Shown here one piece after another: positions 35,380-43,437 of a DNA stretch of 46,138 nucleotides. The stretch lies in assembly GCA_021795355.1 (NCBI GenBank), contig JAJYPL010000008.1, positions 1-46,138 on the forward strand, given 5' to 3'. Position 1 is the stretch's first letter. Every line of letters begins with the position of its first letter. The notes beneath the pieces are model-generated. The model was not told where the DNA came from. It searched no databases and was given only the letters and a program-made list of their open reading frames with translations. This DNA comes from a bacterium. Lineage in GTDB: Bacteria; SZUA-79; Acidulodesulfobacterales; Acidulodesulfobacteraceae. Both the position numbers and the translations under genes were made by a program.

Positions 35380-36335
35380 GCGCAGATAAGGTTAAGACGG
35401 CGCAGGAAGCGAATTCCGGCGAAAGTGTCAATTTTGCGGCAGTGCCGGAGCAGTCATTGCGGGCATATCTTTTATATATAAAAGACGGAAGCAATCTCTT
35501 TAAGAAAACTGCTGCAGTATCGTTGTCTGTTTCCCTGATATTTATATCTTTCTTTTTCAGCGGATGCGCGGTAAACGTAAAGACGCCTGTTCAGCCTTAT
35601 AGCGCCAAGCCCGCAGCATATAAAAGCAGAAAAGAAGTTCTGGCGGGACTTATTAAAAATTACGGAACGTTCGGCGGGTTATCCGGAAGACTGAGTTTTA
35701 AAGTATCGGACGGCGGTTTTTCTGTCGAGCAGGCGGGAATTTATAAATATATAGCCGGAAAGTATATAAGTTTTATGGTTTTAGATATGTACGGCGACGT
35801 TCTTTTCTACGCGAAAATAATTAAAACGAAAAACGGGACGGAAGCCGTCTTTTTAAATCCCAAAGACGGCAAAGTTAAAACGATAAACTTAGATAAAAAA
35901 TATAAGGTTAGAATTAACGATAACGGTAAAACGCAAAATTACCAAAGGCTGTTAAGGGTTTTTAAAATTTTGCTTTTTATCGATAAATTAAATAAAATAA
36001 AAAAGGCGCCGGTTTTTTATAACACCGAAAAAGGTTTCTTTTTTGCATACGGAGGAAAATGCGAGGGCGCAGATATGAAGGCGCAGGCTGCGCATAAGGC
36101 TTCGAACTGCGGCTTTTCGGGCTACTATATAAACGTTTCCAAAAAATACCTTATCCGTTCCGTAACTTCGGTCAAAAACGGAAAAAAAATAGAATCGGCA
36201 CGTTTTAAAGACTACGTTTTAAAAGGCTCCGGCGCTAATAAAAGCATGGTGCCTTTAAAAATATATGTTGACGATTATTTATATAATGTTAAAATGAATA
36301 TACGTCTTTCTAAAGGAAGCAAACTGCTTAACTAA
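35376..36335 (+). CDS. Outer-membrane lipoprotein, possibly LolB/DUF4292-like
   Basis: 319 aa. A hydrophobic segment (about 44-62) ends in a lipobox FFSGC with the lipidation cysteine at C64, so a long hydrophilic N-terminal region precedes it. If the start is instead TTG 35469 (LRAYLLYI...), the signal peptide is of normal size. The mature part (GTFGGLSGRLSFKVSDGGFSVEQ onward) is beta-rich, as in LolA/LolB-like lipoproteins that carry lipids or lipoproteins, but I cannot confirm that by motif. The upstream region holds a 19-bp fragment of the palindromic repeat (35431-35449), which may have lengthened the frame. bamD follows after 2 bp. Confidence 0.6.
   Translation: MSADKVKTAQEANSGESVNFAAVPEQSLRAYLLYIKDGSNLFKKTAAVSLSVSLIFISFFFSGCAVNVKTPVQPYSAKPAAYKSRKEVLAGLIKNYGTFGGLSGRLSFKVSDGGFSVEQAGIYKYIAGKYISFMVLDMYGDVLFYAKIIKTKNGTEAVFLNPKDGKVKTINLDKKYKVRINDNGKTQNYQRLLRVFKILLFIDKLNKIKKAPVFYNTEKGFFFAYGGKCEGADMKAQAAHKASNCGFSGYYINVSKKYLIRSVTSVKNGKKIESARFKDYVLKGSGANKSMVPLKIYVDDYLYNVKMNIRLSKGSKLLN
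35431..35449 (+). repeat. Fragment of family A repeat inside a coding region
   Basis: The 19 bases ATTTTGCGGCAGTGCCGGA match the flank and left arm of copies 2 and 5, but the core and right arm are missing. Lies in the doubtful N-terminal part of the lipoprotein gene. Confidence 0.6.
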
Positions 36336-36337
36336 TT

Positions 36338-37072
36338 ATGAAAAAACTGACATTATTAATATCTGTTATCGCGGTAACCTCCGCATTTTCCGTCATGCTT
36401 TCCGGATGCGGCAAAAACGTAAAGAAGAATATTTTGCCGCCGGACGTTTATTACGGCAAAGCCATGCACGATTCGCAAGTTAAGAATTACGGCGGCGCAG
36501 TGAAAAATTTTAAAGCCCTGATAGAAAATTATCCGGCTTACGGCAAAACCGAAATTGCGGAAATAAGGCTCGGCGACGTTTATTATCTTGAAGGAAAATA
36601 TATCGAATCAGCAGGCGCATATTTGGATTTCGTGCATCTGCATCCCCGCTCGAAATACGTTCCTTTCGCAATGTATTACGAAGCTATGTCTTATTTTAAA
36701 AGAAATTTAGCTGTCGGCAGAAATCAAGCCCCTCTTAAAAACGCAAAAAAGATTTTTGAAAAACTTATATCGAAATACCCTTATTCAAAATATTCAAAAA
36801 AATCTTTTAAGTATATTAAATTTATAAATATAAAACTTTCCGAAAACACCTTTTTTACCGGACTCTACTATTACAATGCAAGCATCTGGAAATCGGCGGC
36901 TTATATGTTTAAAACGGTATTAAAGCAGTATGGACGGGACGGCGTTCCTATTATACCTAAAACCCTTTATTATCTTTCGGCCTGTTATAAGAATCTCGGA
37001 AATAAAAAAATGGAAGCCCGCTACATGAATATGCTTAAAACAAAATATCCTAAAAGCAGGTATGCGGAATGA
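36338..37072 (+). CDS. bamD: Outer membrane assembly lipoprotein BamD
   Basis: 244-aa lipoprotein of the BAM complex that inserts beta-barrel proteins into the outer membrane. The signal peptide ends with lipobox LSGC (C24). Tetratricopeptide-type helices follow: VYYGKAMHDSQVKNYGGAVKNFKALIENYPAYG (in part), RLGDVYYLEGKYIESAGAYLDFVHLHPRS (in part), YYLSACYKNLGNKKMEARY at the end. Length, lipobox and repeated YP/HP turns fit BamD (YfiO). The C-terminal Cyc2-like barrel protein at 44703 is an expected client. The stop is closely followed by repeat copy 10. Confidence 0.88.
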   Translation: MKKLTLLISVIAVTSAFSVMLSGCGKNVKKNILPPDVYYGKAMHDSQVKNYGGAVKNFKALIENYPAYGKTEIAEIRLGDVYYLEGKYIESAGAYLDFVHLHPRSKYVPFAMYYEAMSYFKRNLAVGRNQAPLKNAKKIFEKLISKYPYSKYSKKSFKYIKFINIKLSENTFFTGLYYYNASIWKSAAYMFKTVLKQYGRDGVPIIPKTLYYLSACYKNLGNKKMEARYMNMLKTKYPKSRYAE

Positions 37073-37077
37073 TAGAT

Positions 37078-37106
37078 ACGGGGACAGAATTCAATTCTGT
37101 CCCCGT
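37078..37106 (-). repeat. Family A palindromic repeat, copy 10 (before infC promoter)
   Basis: Perfect 29-bp palindrome, ACGGGGACAGAATT, C, AATTCTGTCCCCGT. It lies in a 45-bp block (37074-37118) identical to 19566-19610. Confidence 0.95.
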
Positions 37107-37126
37107 CACAACTTGGAACATTAGTA

Positions 37127-37155
37127 TTGACACGGCGCTTAAATTATGCAATAAT
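37127..37155 (+). promoter_or_regulatory. infC operon promoter
   Basis: Perfect TTGACA (37127-37132), a 17-bp spacer, and AATAAT (37150-37155, five of six). Transcription would start near 37161, leaving a leader of about 30 bases before the infC start. The repeat copy 10 sits just upstream of the -35, not in the leader. Confidence 0.72.
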
Positions 37156-37193
37156 TTAATGCTAACGAAAAAAATAAAAAAGGAGAAATTAAT

Positions 37194-37790
37194 ATACAGA
37201 AAAATAACAGAACGCATATAAACGAAAGTATCAGGGCAAAAGAGGTAAGGGTTATCGACGAAAACGGCAGGCAGGCGGGCATAATGCCTTTATATGAAGC
37301 CGTTAAACTTGCCAAAGAAAAGCTTCTCGACCTCGTGGAAGTATCGGAAGAAGCCGTTCCTCCGGTATGCAGGATAATGGATTTCGGCAAGTTTAAATAC
37401 GAGCAGAACAAAAAAGCTCAGGAAGCCAAGAAGAAACAGGTCGTTATCCATTTAAAAGAAGTTAAATTCAGGCCTAATACCGACGAGCACGATTACAATT
37501 TTAAATTAAAAAACGCCCTTTCTTTTCTTAAAGACGGAAACAAAGTCAAACTTACGGTAACGTTTAAAGGCAGAGAGCTTGCCCATACGGAATTGGGAAT
37601 CAAGGTAATACTGAGGGTTATCGAAGATTTAAAGGAGTTCGGGGTTCCTGAGTTTCCTATTAAGCCCGACGTTAAAAGGACGTTCAGCACTGTTATAGTG
37701 CCGGTCAAGACGGCTAAAAAGACTGCCGAAAAAAACGTCGCTAAAAATGGAAAAACTAAAGAAACGAAAGAGGCGGAAAAAACGGTATAA
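37194..37790 (+). CDS. infC: Translation initiation factor IF-3 (non-AUG start)
   Basis: Binds the 30S subunit and checks the start codon. The N-terminal domain begins QKNNRTHINESIRAKEVRVI, which must be translated for a complete IF3, yet no ATG, GTG, TTG or CTG occurs in frame between the stop at 37152 and ATG 37284. The frame has ATA at 37194, eight bases after AGGAG (37181-37185), and ATT at 37188 only two bases after it; ATA is better placed. IF3 in enterobacteria starts with AUU and represses itself through that codon. C-domain motifs GPPVCRIMDFGKFKYEQ-like (PPVCRIMDFGKFKYEQ) and KLTVTFKGRE are present. A lysine-rich tail ends the protein. Confidence 0.9.
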   Translation: MQKNNRTHINESIRAKEVRVIDENGRQAGIMPLYEAVKLAKEKLLDLVEVSEEAVPPVCRIMDFGKFKYEQNKKAQEAKKKQVVIHLKEVKFRPNTDEHDYNFKLKNALSFLKDGNKVKLTVTFKGRELAHTELGIKVILRVIEDLKEFGVPEFPIKPDVKRTFSTVIVPVKTAKKTAEKNVAKNGKTKETKEAEKTV

Positions 37791-37802
37791 TAACAAGTTG
37801 TG

Positions 37803-37831
37803 ACGGTGCCGGAATTGAATTCCGGCACCGT
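37803..37831 (+). repeat. Family A palindromic repeat, copy 11 (infC-rpmI gap)
   Basis: Perfect 29-bp palindrome, ACGGTGCCGGAATT, G, AATTCCGGCACCGT. The preceding CAAGTTGTG is the reverse complement of the flank of copies 4 and 10. It lies between infC and rpmI in the probable operon transcript. Confidence 0.95.
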
Positions 37832-37868
37832 AATATAAAAATAAATTTAAAAAGGTGGATTTATTAAA

Positions 37869-38072
37869 ATGGCAAAGATAAAAATAAAAACTAAGAAAGG
37901 CGCAAAAAAAAGATTTAAAGTAACGGCTACCGGACTCGTCGTTCATCATAAAGCAAACAAGAGCCACATACTGACGTCTAAAAAACGCGGCAGGAAAAAC
38001 AGGCTTAAAAAATCGTCGGTAGTTAATTCGATGGACTCGCTTAACGTAAAAAGATTAATACCGTATCTGTAA
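37869..38072 (+). CDS. rpmI: 50S ribosomal protein L35
   Basis: 67 aa, highly basic. The family pattern KIKTKKGAKKRFKVTATG, HKANKSHILTSKKRGRKNRL and the end VKRLIPYL is clear. AAAGGTGG about 10 bases before the ATG. Follows infC and precedes rplT, the usual order. In other bacteria this pair is repressed by L20 binding its own mRNA. I see no clear L20-type leader here, though the repeat copy 11 lies upstream. Confidence 0.97.
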   Translation: MAKIKIKTKKGAKKRFKVTATGLVVHHKANKSHILTSKKRGRKNRLKKSSVVNSMDSLNVKRLIPYL

Positions 38073-38118
38073 AATTTATAATTTATAAATATAATAAGCT
38101 ATTATAAGGAGCAGTATA

Positions 38119-38469
38119 ATGCCGAGAGTAAAAAGAGGTATTTTAACTAAAAAAAGACACAAAAGAGTATTAAAAGCGGCCAAAGGATATTACGGCGCAA
38201 GAAGCAGGCTTTTTAAGTCCGCAAGCGAAGCCGTAAACAGAGGGCTTAACTATGCTTACAGAGACAGAAAAGTCAAAAAAAGAGAATTCAGGGGTATGTG
38301 GATAGTCAGGATAAACGCCGCATGCAGAGAAAACGGAATTTCCTATTCAAAATTTATTAATGCGCTTAATAAAAAAGGCATAGATTTAAACAGAAAGGTT
38401 TTATCCGAAATAGCTCTTTCCGATCCGTCGGCTTTCGCGGGCATAGTAAAAGACGCTATCGCGGCGTAA
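38119..38469 (+). CDS. rplT: 50S ribosomal protein L20
   Basis: 116 aa. It has PRVKRGILTKKRHKRVLKAAKGYYG at the start (in part), RDRKVKKREFRGMWIVRINAA and SYSKFINALNKKGIDLNRKVLSEIA (in part). An AAGGAG site precedes the ATG. It is an early 23S rRNA assembly protein and, in characterised operons, the repressor of rpmI-rplT translation. Many genomes have pheS-pheT next; here ihfA follows directly after 35 bp. Confidence 0.97.
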   Translation: MPRVKRGILTKKRHKRVLKAAKGYYGARSRLFKSASEAVNRGLNYAYRDRKVKKREFRGMWIVRINAACRENGISYSKFINALNKKGIDLNRKVLSEIALSDPSAFAGIVKDAIAA

Positions 38470-38504
38470 ATAATTAAAACGATTAATTCCGGAGTATATA
38501 GTTT

Positions 38505-38825
38505 ATGTCTTTAACAAGGGCAAATTTAACTTCAAAAGTGCGTTCCAAGGTTGGTTTGCCGACTGCGGAATGCGCCGCGTACGTCGATTCGTTCTTTGAA
38601 CTTATAAAATCCGAAATAGAAGAAGCCGGAACCATAAAGCTTAACGGTTTCGGCAATTTTACGATTAAAGAGAAAAAAGCGAGAAAAGGCAGAAATCCGC
38701 AGACCGGAGAAACTATTATTATAAGCGAAAGAAAGGTCGTAAAATTTAAGCCTTCCGTAGTTTTTAAATCGGAAGTTAATAAGAAATACAAAAATGCGGG
38801 TTCCGATAAACAGCGCTCAAGATGA
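38505..38825 (+). CDS. ihfA: Integration host factor subunit alpha
   Basis: 106-aa HU/IHF-family DNA-bending protein. It shows LTRANLTSKVRSKVGLPTAE, KLNGFGNFTIKEKKARKGRNP with the Pro-containing beta arm (RNPQTGETIIISERKVVKFKPS, in part). The GRNPQTGE tip and the context next to rplT and a MerR gene fit IHF alpha rather than HU. CCGGAG is the ribosome site. The last 32 bp overlap the next gene in another frame. Confidence 0.92.
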   Translation: MSLTRANLTSKVRSKVGLPTAECAAYVDSFFELIKSEIEEAGTIKLNGFGNFTIKEKKARKGRNPQTGETIIISERKVVKFKPSVVFKSEVNKKYKNAGSDKQRSR

Positions 38826-39219
38826 AAAATATTTTTACAAAATAGGCGAAGCCGCCAAAAAAATAGGCGTCGAACCGTTCGTTATCAGATACTGGGAAAC
38901 CGAATTTTCTTTTTTAAAGCCTTATAAATCAAAAAGCAGCCACAGGCTGTATTCCGGTTCGGATATCGAAAAGCTTCTCCTTATAAAAGACTATTTATAC
39001 GATAAAAAATTTACCGTAGAAGGCGCAAGAAAAGCTTTAAAACGCAAGTTATACGGCGGCGGGGAGAATGCAGCAGAAATTGCGGCTGAACGCGCCGGTG
39101 AAAACGGAGGCGTTTCAAATGCCGCAAACGGCGGGCAGGCTCACGAAAAGCTCGAATTGGTCCGTCATGAACTTAATTCGCTAAAAACATTCATTAAATC
39201 AAGAAAGACGGGATATTAA
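38794..39219 (+). CDS. MerR-family transcriptional regulator
   Basis: 141 aa. The N-terminal winged helix reads FYKIGEAAKKIGVEPFVIRYWETEF and SSHRLYSGSDIEKLLLIKDYLYDKKFTVEGARKAL (in part), typical of the small MerR regulators found next to ihfA in many delta-proteobacteria. The C-terminal part (Ala/Gly/Glu-rich, then a short coiled segment) has no ligand-binding cysteines, so metal sensing is unlikely. Overlaps ihfA by 32 bp. Target unknown. Confidence 0.9.
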   Translation: MRVPINSAQDEKYFYKIGEAAKKIGVEPFVIRYWETEFSFLKPYKSKSSHRLYSGSDIEKLLLIKDYLYDKKFTVEGARKALKRKLYGGGENAAEIAAERAGENGGVSNAANGGQAHEKLELVRHELNSLKTFIKSRKTGY

Positions 39220-39221
39220 AC

Positions 39222-40022
39222 TTGAATATACTCCTTTCCAACGACGACGGCGTTTATGCAACCGGCATAAACATACTGTACGAAGAATTAAAAAAGAAGC
39301 ACGACGTAACCATAGTAGCGCCCGACAGAGAAAGAAGCGCAAGCTCCCATTCCCTCACAATAGACAGACCCTTAAGAGTAAACGAAATCAAACCGAACAT
39401 ATTTTCGGTGGACGGCACGCCGACGGATGCGGTAAATATCGGAGTCCACTCCATAATGAAAACAAAGCCCGACCTCGTAATTTCCGGAATAAATTACGGA
39501 GGCAATATCTGCGACGACGTGATCTATTCCGGAACGGTATCCGCCGCCATGGAAGGAGCCGTTATGGGAATCAAATCTATCGCCGTTTCTTTAGTGGTTA
39601 ACAGGGGAGGGGGCTATCTTCCAAAAGACGCTTCTCTCGAAGAAGACCTCGAAACTTCTTTTTCCAAAGCTTCCGAGTTCGTTTCAAACCTTGCTTCAGT
39701 TTTCGATAAAACCGGCTTTTCCGAAAATACCCTCTTGAACGTAAATATTCCTCAGACTATAATAAAAAAAGAAAAGAACCCTTTTGAATACCGCATTACT
39801 AAACAGGGCAAACGATATTTCGAGGATTTCGTAGTCGAAAAAACCGATCCGAGGGGAAGAAAATATTACTGGATATGGGGTAAAAATATAACTTTCGAAG
39901 ATATAAAAGACAGCGACTACGAAGCGGTGCATAGCGGGCTTATTTCGGTCACGCCTATCCACCTTGACATGACTAATTACAAAGCTATAGAAAAATTAAA
40001 AAATATAGATTTTTCGATATGA
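39222..40022 (+). CDS. surE: 5'-nucleotidase SurE
   Basis: Metal-dependent nucleoside 5'-monophosphate phosphatase linked to stationary-phase survival. It has the N-terminal LLSNDDGVYATGI with the metal-binding DD pair, APDRERSASSHSLT, VDGTPTDAVNIGV and SGINYGGNICDDVIYSGTVSAAMEG (in part). 266 aa. The start is TTG 39222, 2 bp after the merR stop; no ATG occurs in the first residues. The end overlaps pcm by 4 bp. SurE-Pcm-sigma factor is the same order as in enterobacteria, without nlpD. Confidence 0.94.
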   Translation: MNILLSNDDGVYATGINILYEELKKKHDVTIVAPDRERSASSHSLTIDRPLRVNEIKPNIFSVDGTPTDAVNIGVHSIMKTKPDLVISGINYGGNICDDVIYSGTVSAAMEGAVMGIKSIAVSLVVNRGGGYLPKDASLEEDLETSFSKASEFVSNLASVFDKTGFSENTLLNVNIPQTIIKKEKNPFEYRITKQGKRYFEDFVVEKTDPRGRKYYWIWGKNITFEDIKDSDYEAVHSGLISVTPIHLDMTNYKAIEKLKNIDFSI

Positions 40023-40675
40023 ACGCAAAAATTCTAAACGGTCTGTCATCGAAGGGCATTGCATCATCCGGCGTTTTAGGCGCAATCGCGAAAATTCCCC
40101 GCGAATCTTTCGTAGCTCCGCCTTTCAGGCACTCCGATATGTGCTACGGAGAGTCGCCCCTGCCTATAGGGCATAACCAGACTATTTCCAGTATTTATAC
40201 CGTAGCTCTTATGACGCAGGCACTGTCCGTCGATAAAAGCCATAAAGTCTTGGAAATAGGCACCGGTTCCGGTTACCAGGCCGCCGTTCTTTCCCTTCTA
40301 TGCGGTTCCGTTTTTACGGTAGAACGCATAAGGGATTTATCCATGCAGGCAAGAACGGTTATAGAATCTTTAAACCTGCACAACATAATTTTTATAGTCG
40401 GTGACGGCTCCATCGGCTACGGCGAATATGCTCCTTACGACAGAATAATGATAACCGCCTGTTCCCCCGAAATCCCCGCTCCTTTGTTTGCCCAGCTTGC
40501 CGAAGGCGGCATTATGGTGGTGCCGGTAGAACAAAACGGCGCTCAGTCGATTTGCGTAATAGAAAAGAAAAACGGAACGATGGTTTCCAAAAATATAGCT
40601 CCTGCTAACTTCGTTAAATTAATAGGGAAAAACGGTTATGAAGCGCAAAAATCCAGCCAAAGATGCGGTTTCTGA
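40019..40675 (+). CDS. pcm: Protein-L-isoaspartate O-methyltransferase
   Basis: Repairs damaged aspartyl/asparaginyl residues using S-adenosylmethionine. It shows [32 protein letters not shown] (in part), the SAM motif [16 protein letters not shown], and [34 protein letters not shown] segment closes the catalytic core. 218 aa, of usual size. ATG 40019 overlaps the surE stop, and the 3' end overlaps the sigma factor gene by 38 bp. Confidence 0.95.
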   Translation: MNAKILNGLSSKGIASSGVLGAIAKIPRESFVAPPFRHSDMCYGESPLPIGHNQTISSIYTVALMTQALSVDKSHKVLEIGTGSGYQAAVLSLLCGSVFTVERIRDLSMQARTVIESLNLHNIIFIVGDGSIGYGEYAPYDRIMITACSPEIPAPLFAQLAEGGIMVVPVEQNGAQSICVIEKKNGTMVSKNIAPANFVKLIGKNGYEAQKSSQRCGF

Positions 40676-41627
40676 AAAATCTTTAACCGTTATAGACGGC
40701 GCAGACGTTCAAGACGGTTATGTTGAAGAATACGGCAGAGTTTCCGATAATTCGTTTAGGTCCGAAGACAATAAAATTTCAAGCCAGTATCTTAAATACC
40801 TTAAAAAATATCCTCTGTTAACCAAAGAGCGGGAATACGAACTTGCTATTAAAGCCGGAGAGGGCGACGAAGAGGCGAGGGATTTAATGATAAAATCCAA
40901 TCTCGGACTCGTAATAAGCGTCGCGAAAAAATTTCTCGGAAGAGGGCTGTCTTTTGAAGATTTAATTATGGAAGGAAATTTAGGACTTATAAAAGCCGTA
41001 GAAAAATTTAAGCCTAAATCCGGTTTCAGGTTTTCCACTTACGCTATCTGGTGGATAAGGCAGACCATAGAGCGCGGAATATTAAACTCCGGCAGGGTGG
41101 TAAGGCTCCCTATCCACATATCCGAAAACGTTTATAAGTATTCGAGGGCGGTAAAAGAAATAACGTCCGAAATCCAAAGGACTCCCAACATGGGCGAAGT
41201 AGCCAAACGCATGGGAATTAAAGAATCGAAACTCGAAAAAATTATGAGTTTAGTAGGCAATATTTATTCTTTGGACGCCGTATATTCCGGAGGCGAAGAC
41301 GAAGAAAACCAGTCGAATGCTTTTTCTAATTTAATAAAAGCCGACGAAAGCCATGATTCCGCTTTCGACGAACTCGATAAAATAGAAACGCTTAATCTTT
41401 TAAACAGCTGGCTTTTAAGGCTTTCAAAACAGGAGCGGAGCGTCGTAATTTTAAGATACGGCATTAACTACGAAAAACCCCGCACGTTAAACGAAGTAGG
41501 ACGGATATTCGGGCTTACCAAAGAAAGAATAAGGCAGATAGAAGTAAAAGCCTTAAAAAAGCTCAGGCAGATGGCAGCCGACTCAGGTTTTGAAGGCGGC
41601 AAGCCGCCCGCCGAAGAAAAGGAATAA
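40638..41627 (+). CDS. rpoS: RpoS/RpoD-type sigma-70 factor (probable RpoS)
   Basis: 329 aa. It has region 1.2 ([23 protein letters not shown]), region 2 ([55 protein letters not shown], in part: [18 protein letters not shown]), region 3, and region 4 with [20 protein letters not shown]. There is no long region 1.1, so it is not the housekeeping RpoD. The order surE-pcm-sigma matches the enterobacterial rpoS locus, with nlpD missing. The symbol rpoS rests on context and length, not on a discriminating motif. It overlaps the end of pcm. Confidence 0.8.
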   Translation: MKRKNPAKDAVSEKSLTVIDGADVQDGYVEEYGRVSDNSFRSEDNKISSQYLKYLKKYPLLTKEREYELAIKAGEGDEEARDLMIKSNLGLVISVAKKFLGRGLSFEDLIMEGNLGLIKAVEKFKPKSGFRFSTYAIWWIRQTIERGILNSGRVVRLPIHISENVYKYSRAVKEITSEIQRTPNMGEVAKRMGIKESKLEKIMSLVGNIYSLDAVYSGGEDEENQSNAFSNLIKADESHDSAFDELDKIETLNLLNSWLLRLSKQERSVVILRYGINYEKPRTLNEVGRIFGLTKERIRQIEVKALKKLRQMAADSGFEGGKPPAEEKE

Positions 41628-41629
41628 AA

Positions 41630-43303
41630 TTGAGTTCGTTTATAAGCAGATATAAATACGAAATTTATTTAACCGTAGTTTCCGTTTTTGCGCTTATAGT
41701 CCATATCCATCTCGCGTCAACCTTAAATCTCGGCAACGACGAAGCCCACTATTACGTCTGGTCTTTAAAGCCGTCCCTCGGCTATCTCGACGACGCGCCT
41801 ATGGCAGGGTGGGTTATATACCTTACGGACGCTCTTTTCGGCAAAAGCCAGCTTTCCGTCCGTCTCGGCTCTATCGTATTTTCTTTTTTCGACGGATTTT
41901 TAATTTACTATCTGACCTATATTTTATTCAAAAGCAGGCGCGCCGCTTTTTTCTCGTTTCTTTTTTACCTTTCCGCCATAATATTCGGCATGGTTCTTTC
42001 CGTCATGATGCTTCCCGATGCCCCTCTTTTATTCTTTACCCTGTTATTCTTCATATTTTTTTATAAAGCGGTGGAAAAAAAGGGAGAAATAAAGGGGTGG
42101 TTCTGGCTCCTCTCCGGCATCTTCCTCGGTTTCGCTTTCTTGAGCAAATACACCGCCGCTCTCATTCCGCCGGCGGCTCTTTTATATCTGCTTCTTTCCA
42201 AGCGGAACAGGCATTGCCTTAAAACTGCTTATCCTTATATGACCCTTGCCGCCGCTCTTTTAGTATTTTCGCCCGTAATATACTGGAATGCCGTCCATAA
42301 CTTTATATCTTTCAGGTTTCAGCTTTCGCACGGTTTTTCCCGTCCGACTCCCGGCTTGCCGCTTCTTTTAGCCGGCTGGCTCGGACAGGTTCTCGTCGTC
42401 ACCCCCTTTATATACATATTTCTCATCGGAGCGTTTATTTATGCTATTAAAAAGGGGTCGGATCTTTTTTATTTCCGAAACGAAAAGCAAAATTTATCAG
42501 ACCCCTTTTTTTCTTCCGAGCCGCTGCTGTTCTCCCTTTCTTTGTCTTTCCCTATCCTTTTATTTTTCGTACTTAACGGCTACTCGCACAGAATACTCGT
42601 CCACTGGCCTGATATCGGCTACCTTGCCGCATTCCCTATTATGGGCTATGCCGCCGATGCGCTTATCGAAGGCAAAAAAATAACCCGATATTACGTTTAT
42701 TTTGCCCTTTTTTTCGGTTTTTTTCTCTCATACGTACTTTACAACCAGATTTACTATAACTCGATACCCGTAGGCAAAATAATCCGCTATATCGACAAAG
42801 AAAAACGCATTAAAAAGGGCGGATTGTTTTCCGTAATACCGCACATTCCCGGCAAGCCTTCTACAGCCGATATAACGAACGATCTTTTCGGCTGGAAGCA
42901 TGCCGCAAAATATATAGGAATCGTTTATAAAGGCTATAAAACGGTCGACGCGCCGCTCTTTATCCTTACGCACCATTATGCTATCGCCGACGAACTCGTC
43001 TATTACGGCGGATACAAACCGGACGGCGATATTTACGATATATCCGGCTTCCTTAACCAGTACGATATCTGGCAGAACTTAAATAAAATCAACGGAAAAA
43101 ATGCCCTTTTCGTTATGGATGACAAATACATGGTTAATCCCGTAAAAACCTATTCTCCTTATTTCAAATCCGTAAAAAAAATCGGACGCCTCGACATCTA
43201 CTTAAAATTCAAGCCCGTCAGAACGTATTATCTGTATCTTATGAAAGATTTTAACGCCCCTAAAGCTATTAAACATTTAAAAGAAAGAAGCCGGATGTAC
43301 TAA
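41630..43303 (+). CDS. ArnT/PMT-like (GT83/39-type) membrane glycosyltransferase
   Basis: 557 aa, with about 11-12 membrane segments then a soluble periplasmic C-terminal part (about 370-557). The acidic N-terminal loop LGNDEAHYYVWSLKPSLGYLDDAPMAGW (in part) matches the catalytic Asp loop of lipid-phosphate-sugar transferases such as ArnT. Such enzymes add a sugar to lipid A or other surface lipids or glycans; which one is not visible. TTG 41630 with AAAAGGAA upstream is the start. Residues about 274-294, in a loop between helices, are encoded by an inverted repeat (42449-42510) inserted in frame. It closely follows the sigma factor gene. Confidence 0.82.
   Translation: MSSFISRYKYEIYLTVVSVFALIVHIHLASTLNLGNDEAHYYVWSLKPSLGYLDDAPMAGWVIYLTDALFGKSQLSVRLGSIVFSFFDGFLIYYLTYILFKSRRAAFFSFLFYLSAIIFGMVLSVMMLPDAPLLFFTLLFFIFFYKAVEKKGEIKGWFWLLSGIFLGFAFLSKYTAALIPPAALLYLLLSKRNRHCLKTAYPYMTLAAALLVFSPVIYWNAVHNFISFRFQLSHGFSRPTPGLPLLLAGWLGQVLVVTPFIYIFLIGAFIYAIKKGSDLFYFRNEKQNLSDPFFSSEPLLFSLSLSFPILLFFVLNGYSHRILVHWPDIGYLAAFPIMGYAADALIEGKKITRYYVYFALFFGFFLSYVLYNQIYYNSIPVGKIIRYIDKEKRIKKGGLFSVIPHIPGKPSTADITNDLFGWKHAAKYIGIVYKGYKTVDAPLFILTHHYAIADELVYYGGYKPDGDIYDISGFLNQYDIWQNLNKINGKNALFVMDDKYMVNPVKTYSPYFKSVKKIGRLDIYLKFKPVRTYYLYLMKDFNAPKAIKHLKERSRMY
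42449..42510 (+). repeat. Family B inverted repeat, copy 2 (62 bp, in frame in a coding region)
   Basis: Outer arms AAAAAGGGGTCGGAT (42449-42463) and ATCAGACCCCTTTTT (42496-42510) match at 14 of 15 positions. The following T-rich run and CCG, and the GCAAAATT before the right arm, also match copy 1 at 19399-19486 read on the opposite strand. Confidence 0.8.
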
Positions 43304-43334
43304 ATGGCGGTATTGGCAATTACATTTTTCCTTC

Positions 43335-43363
43335 TTGACAATTATATTTCGTAAATATATAAT
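43335..43363 (+). promoter_or_regulatory. Consensus sigma-70 promoter for apt
   Basis: TTGACA (43335-43340), exactly 17 bp, and TATAAT (43358-43363): both hexamers match the consensus perfectly. The transcript would begin near 43370, with a leader of about 68 bases. Confidence 0.8.
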
Positions 43364-43437
43364 TAACTGTCGTAAACAAGAAACAAGCAATAATCAGCAA
43401 GTAACAACTAAACGATACCGGAGATTAAACAAACTTA

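Noticed and set aside
37284-37790. ATG 37284 as the infC start
   Set aside because: It would remove the first 30 conserved residues of IF3.
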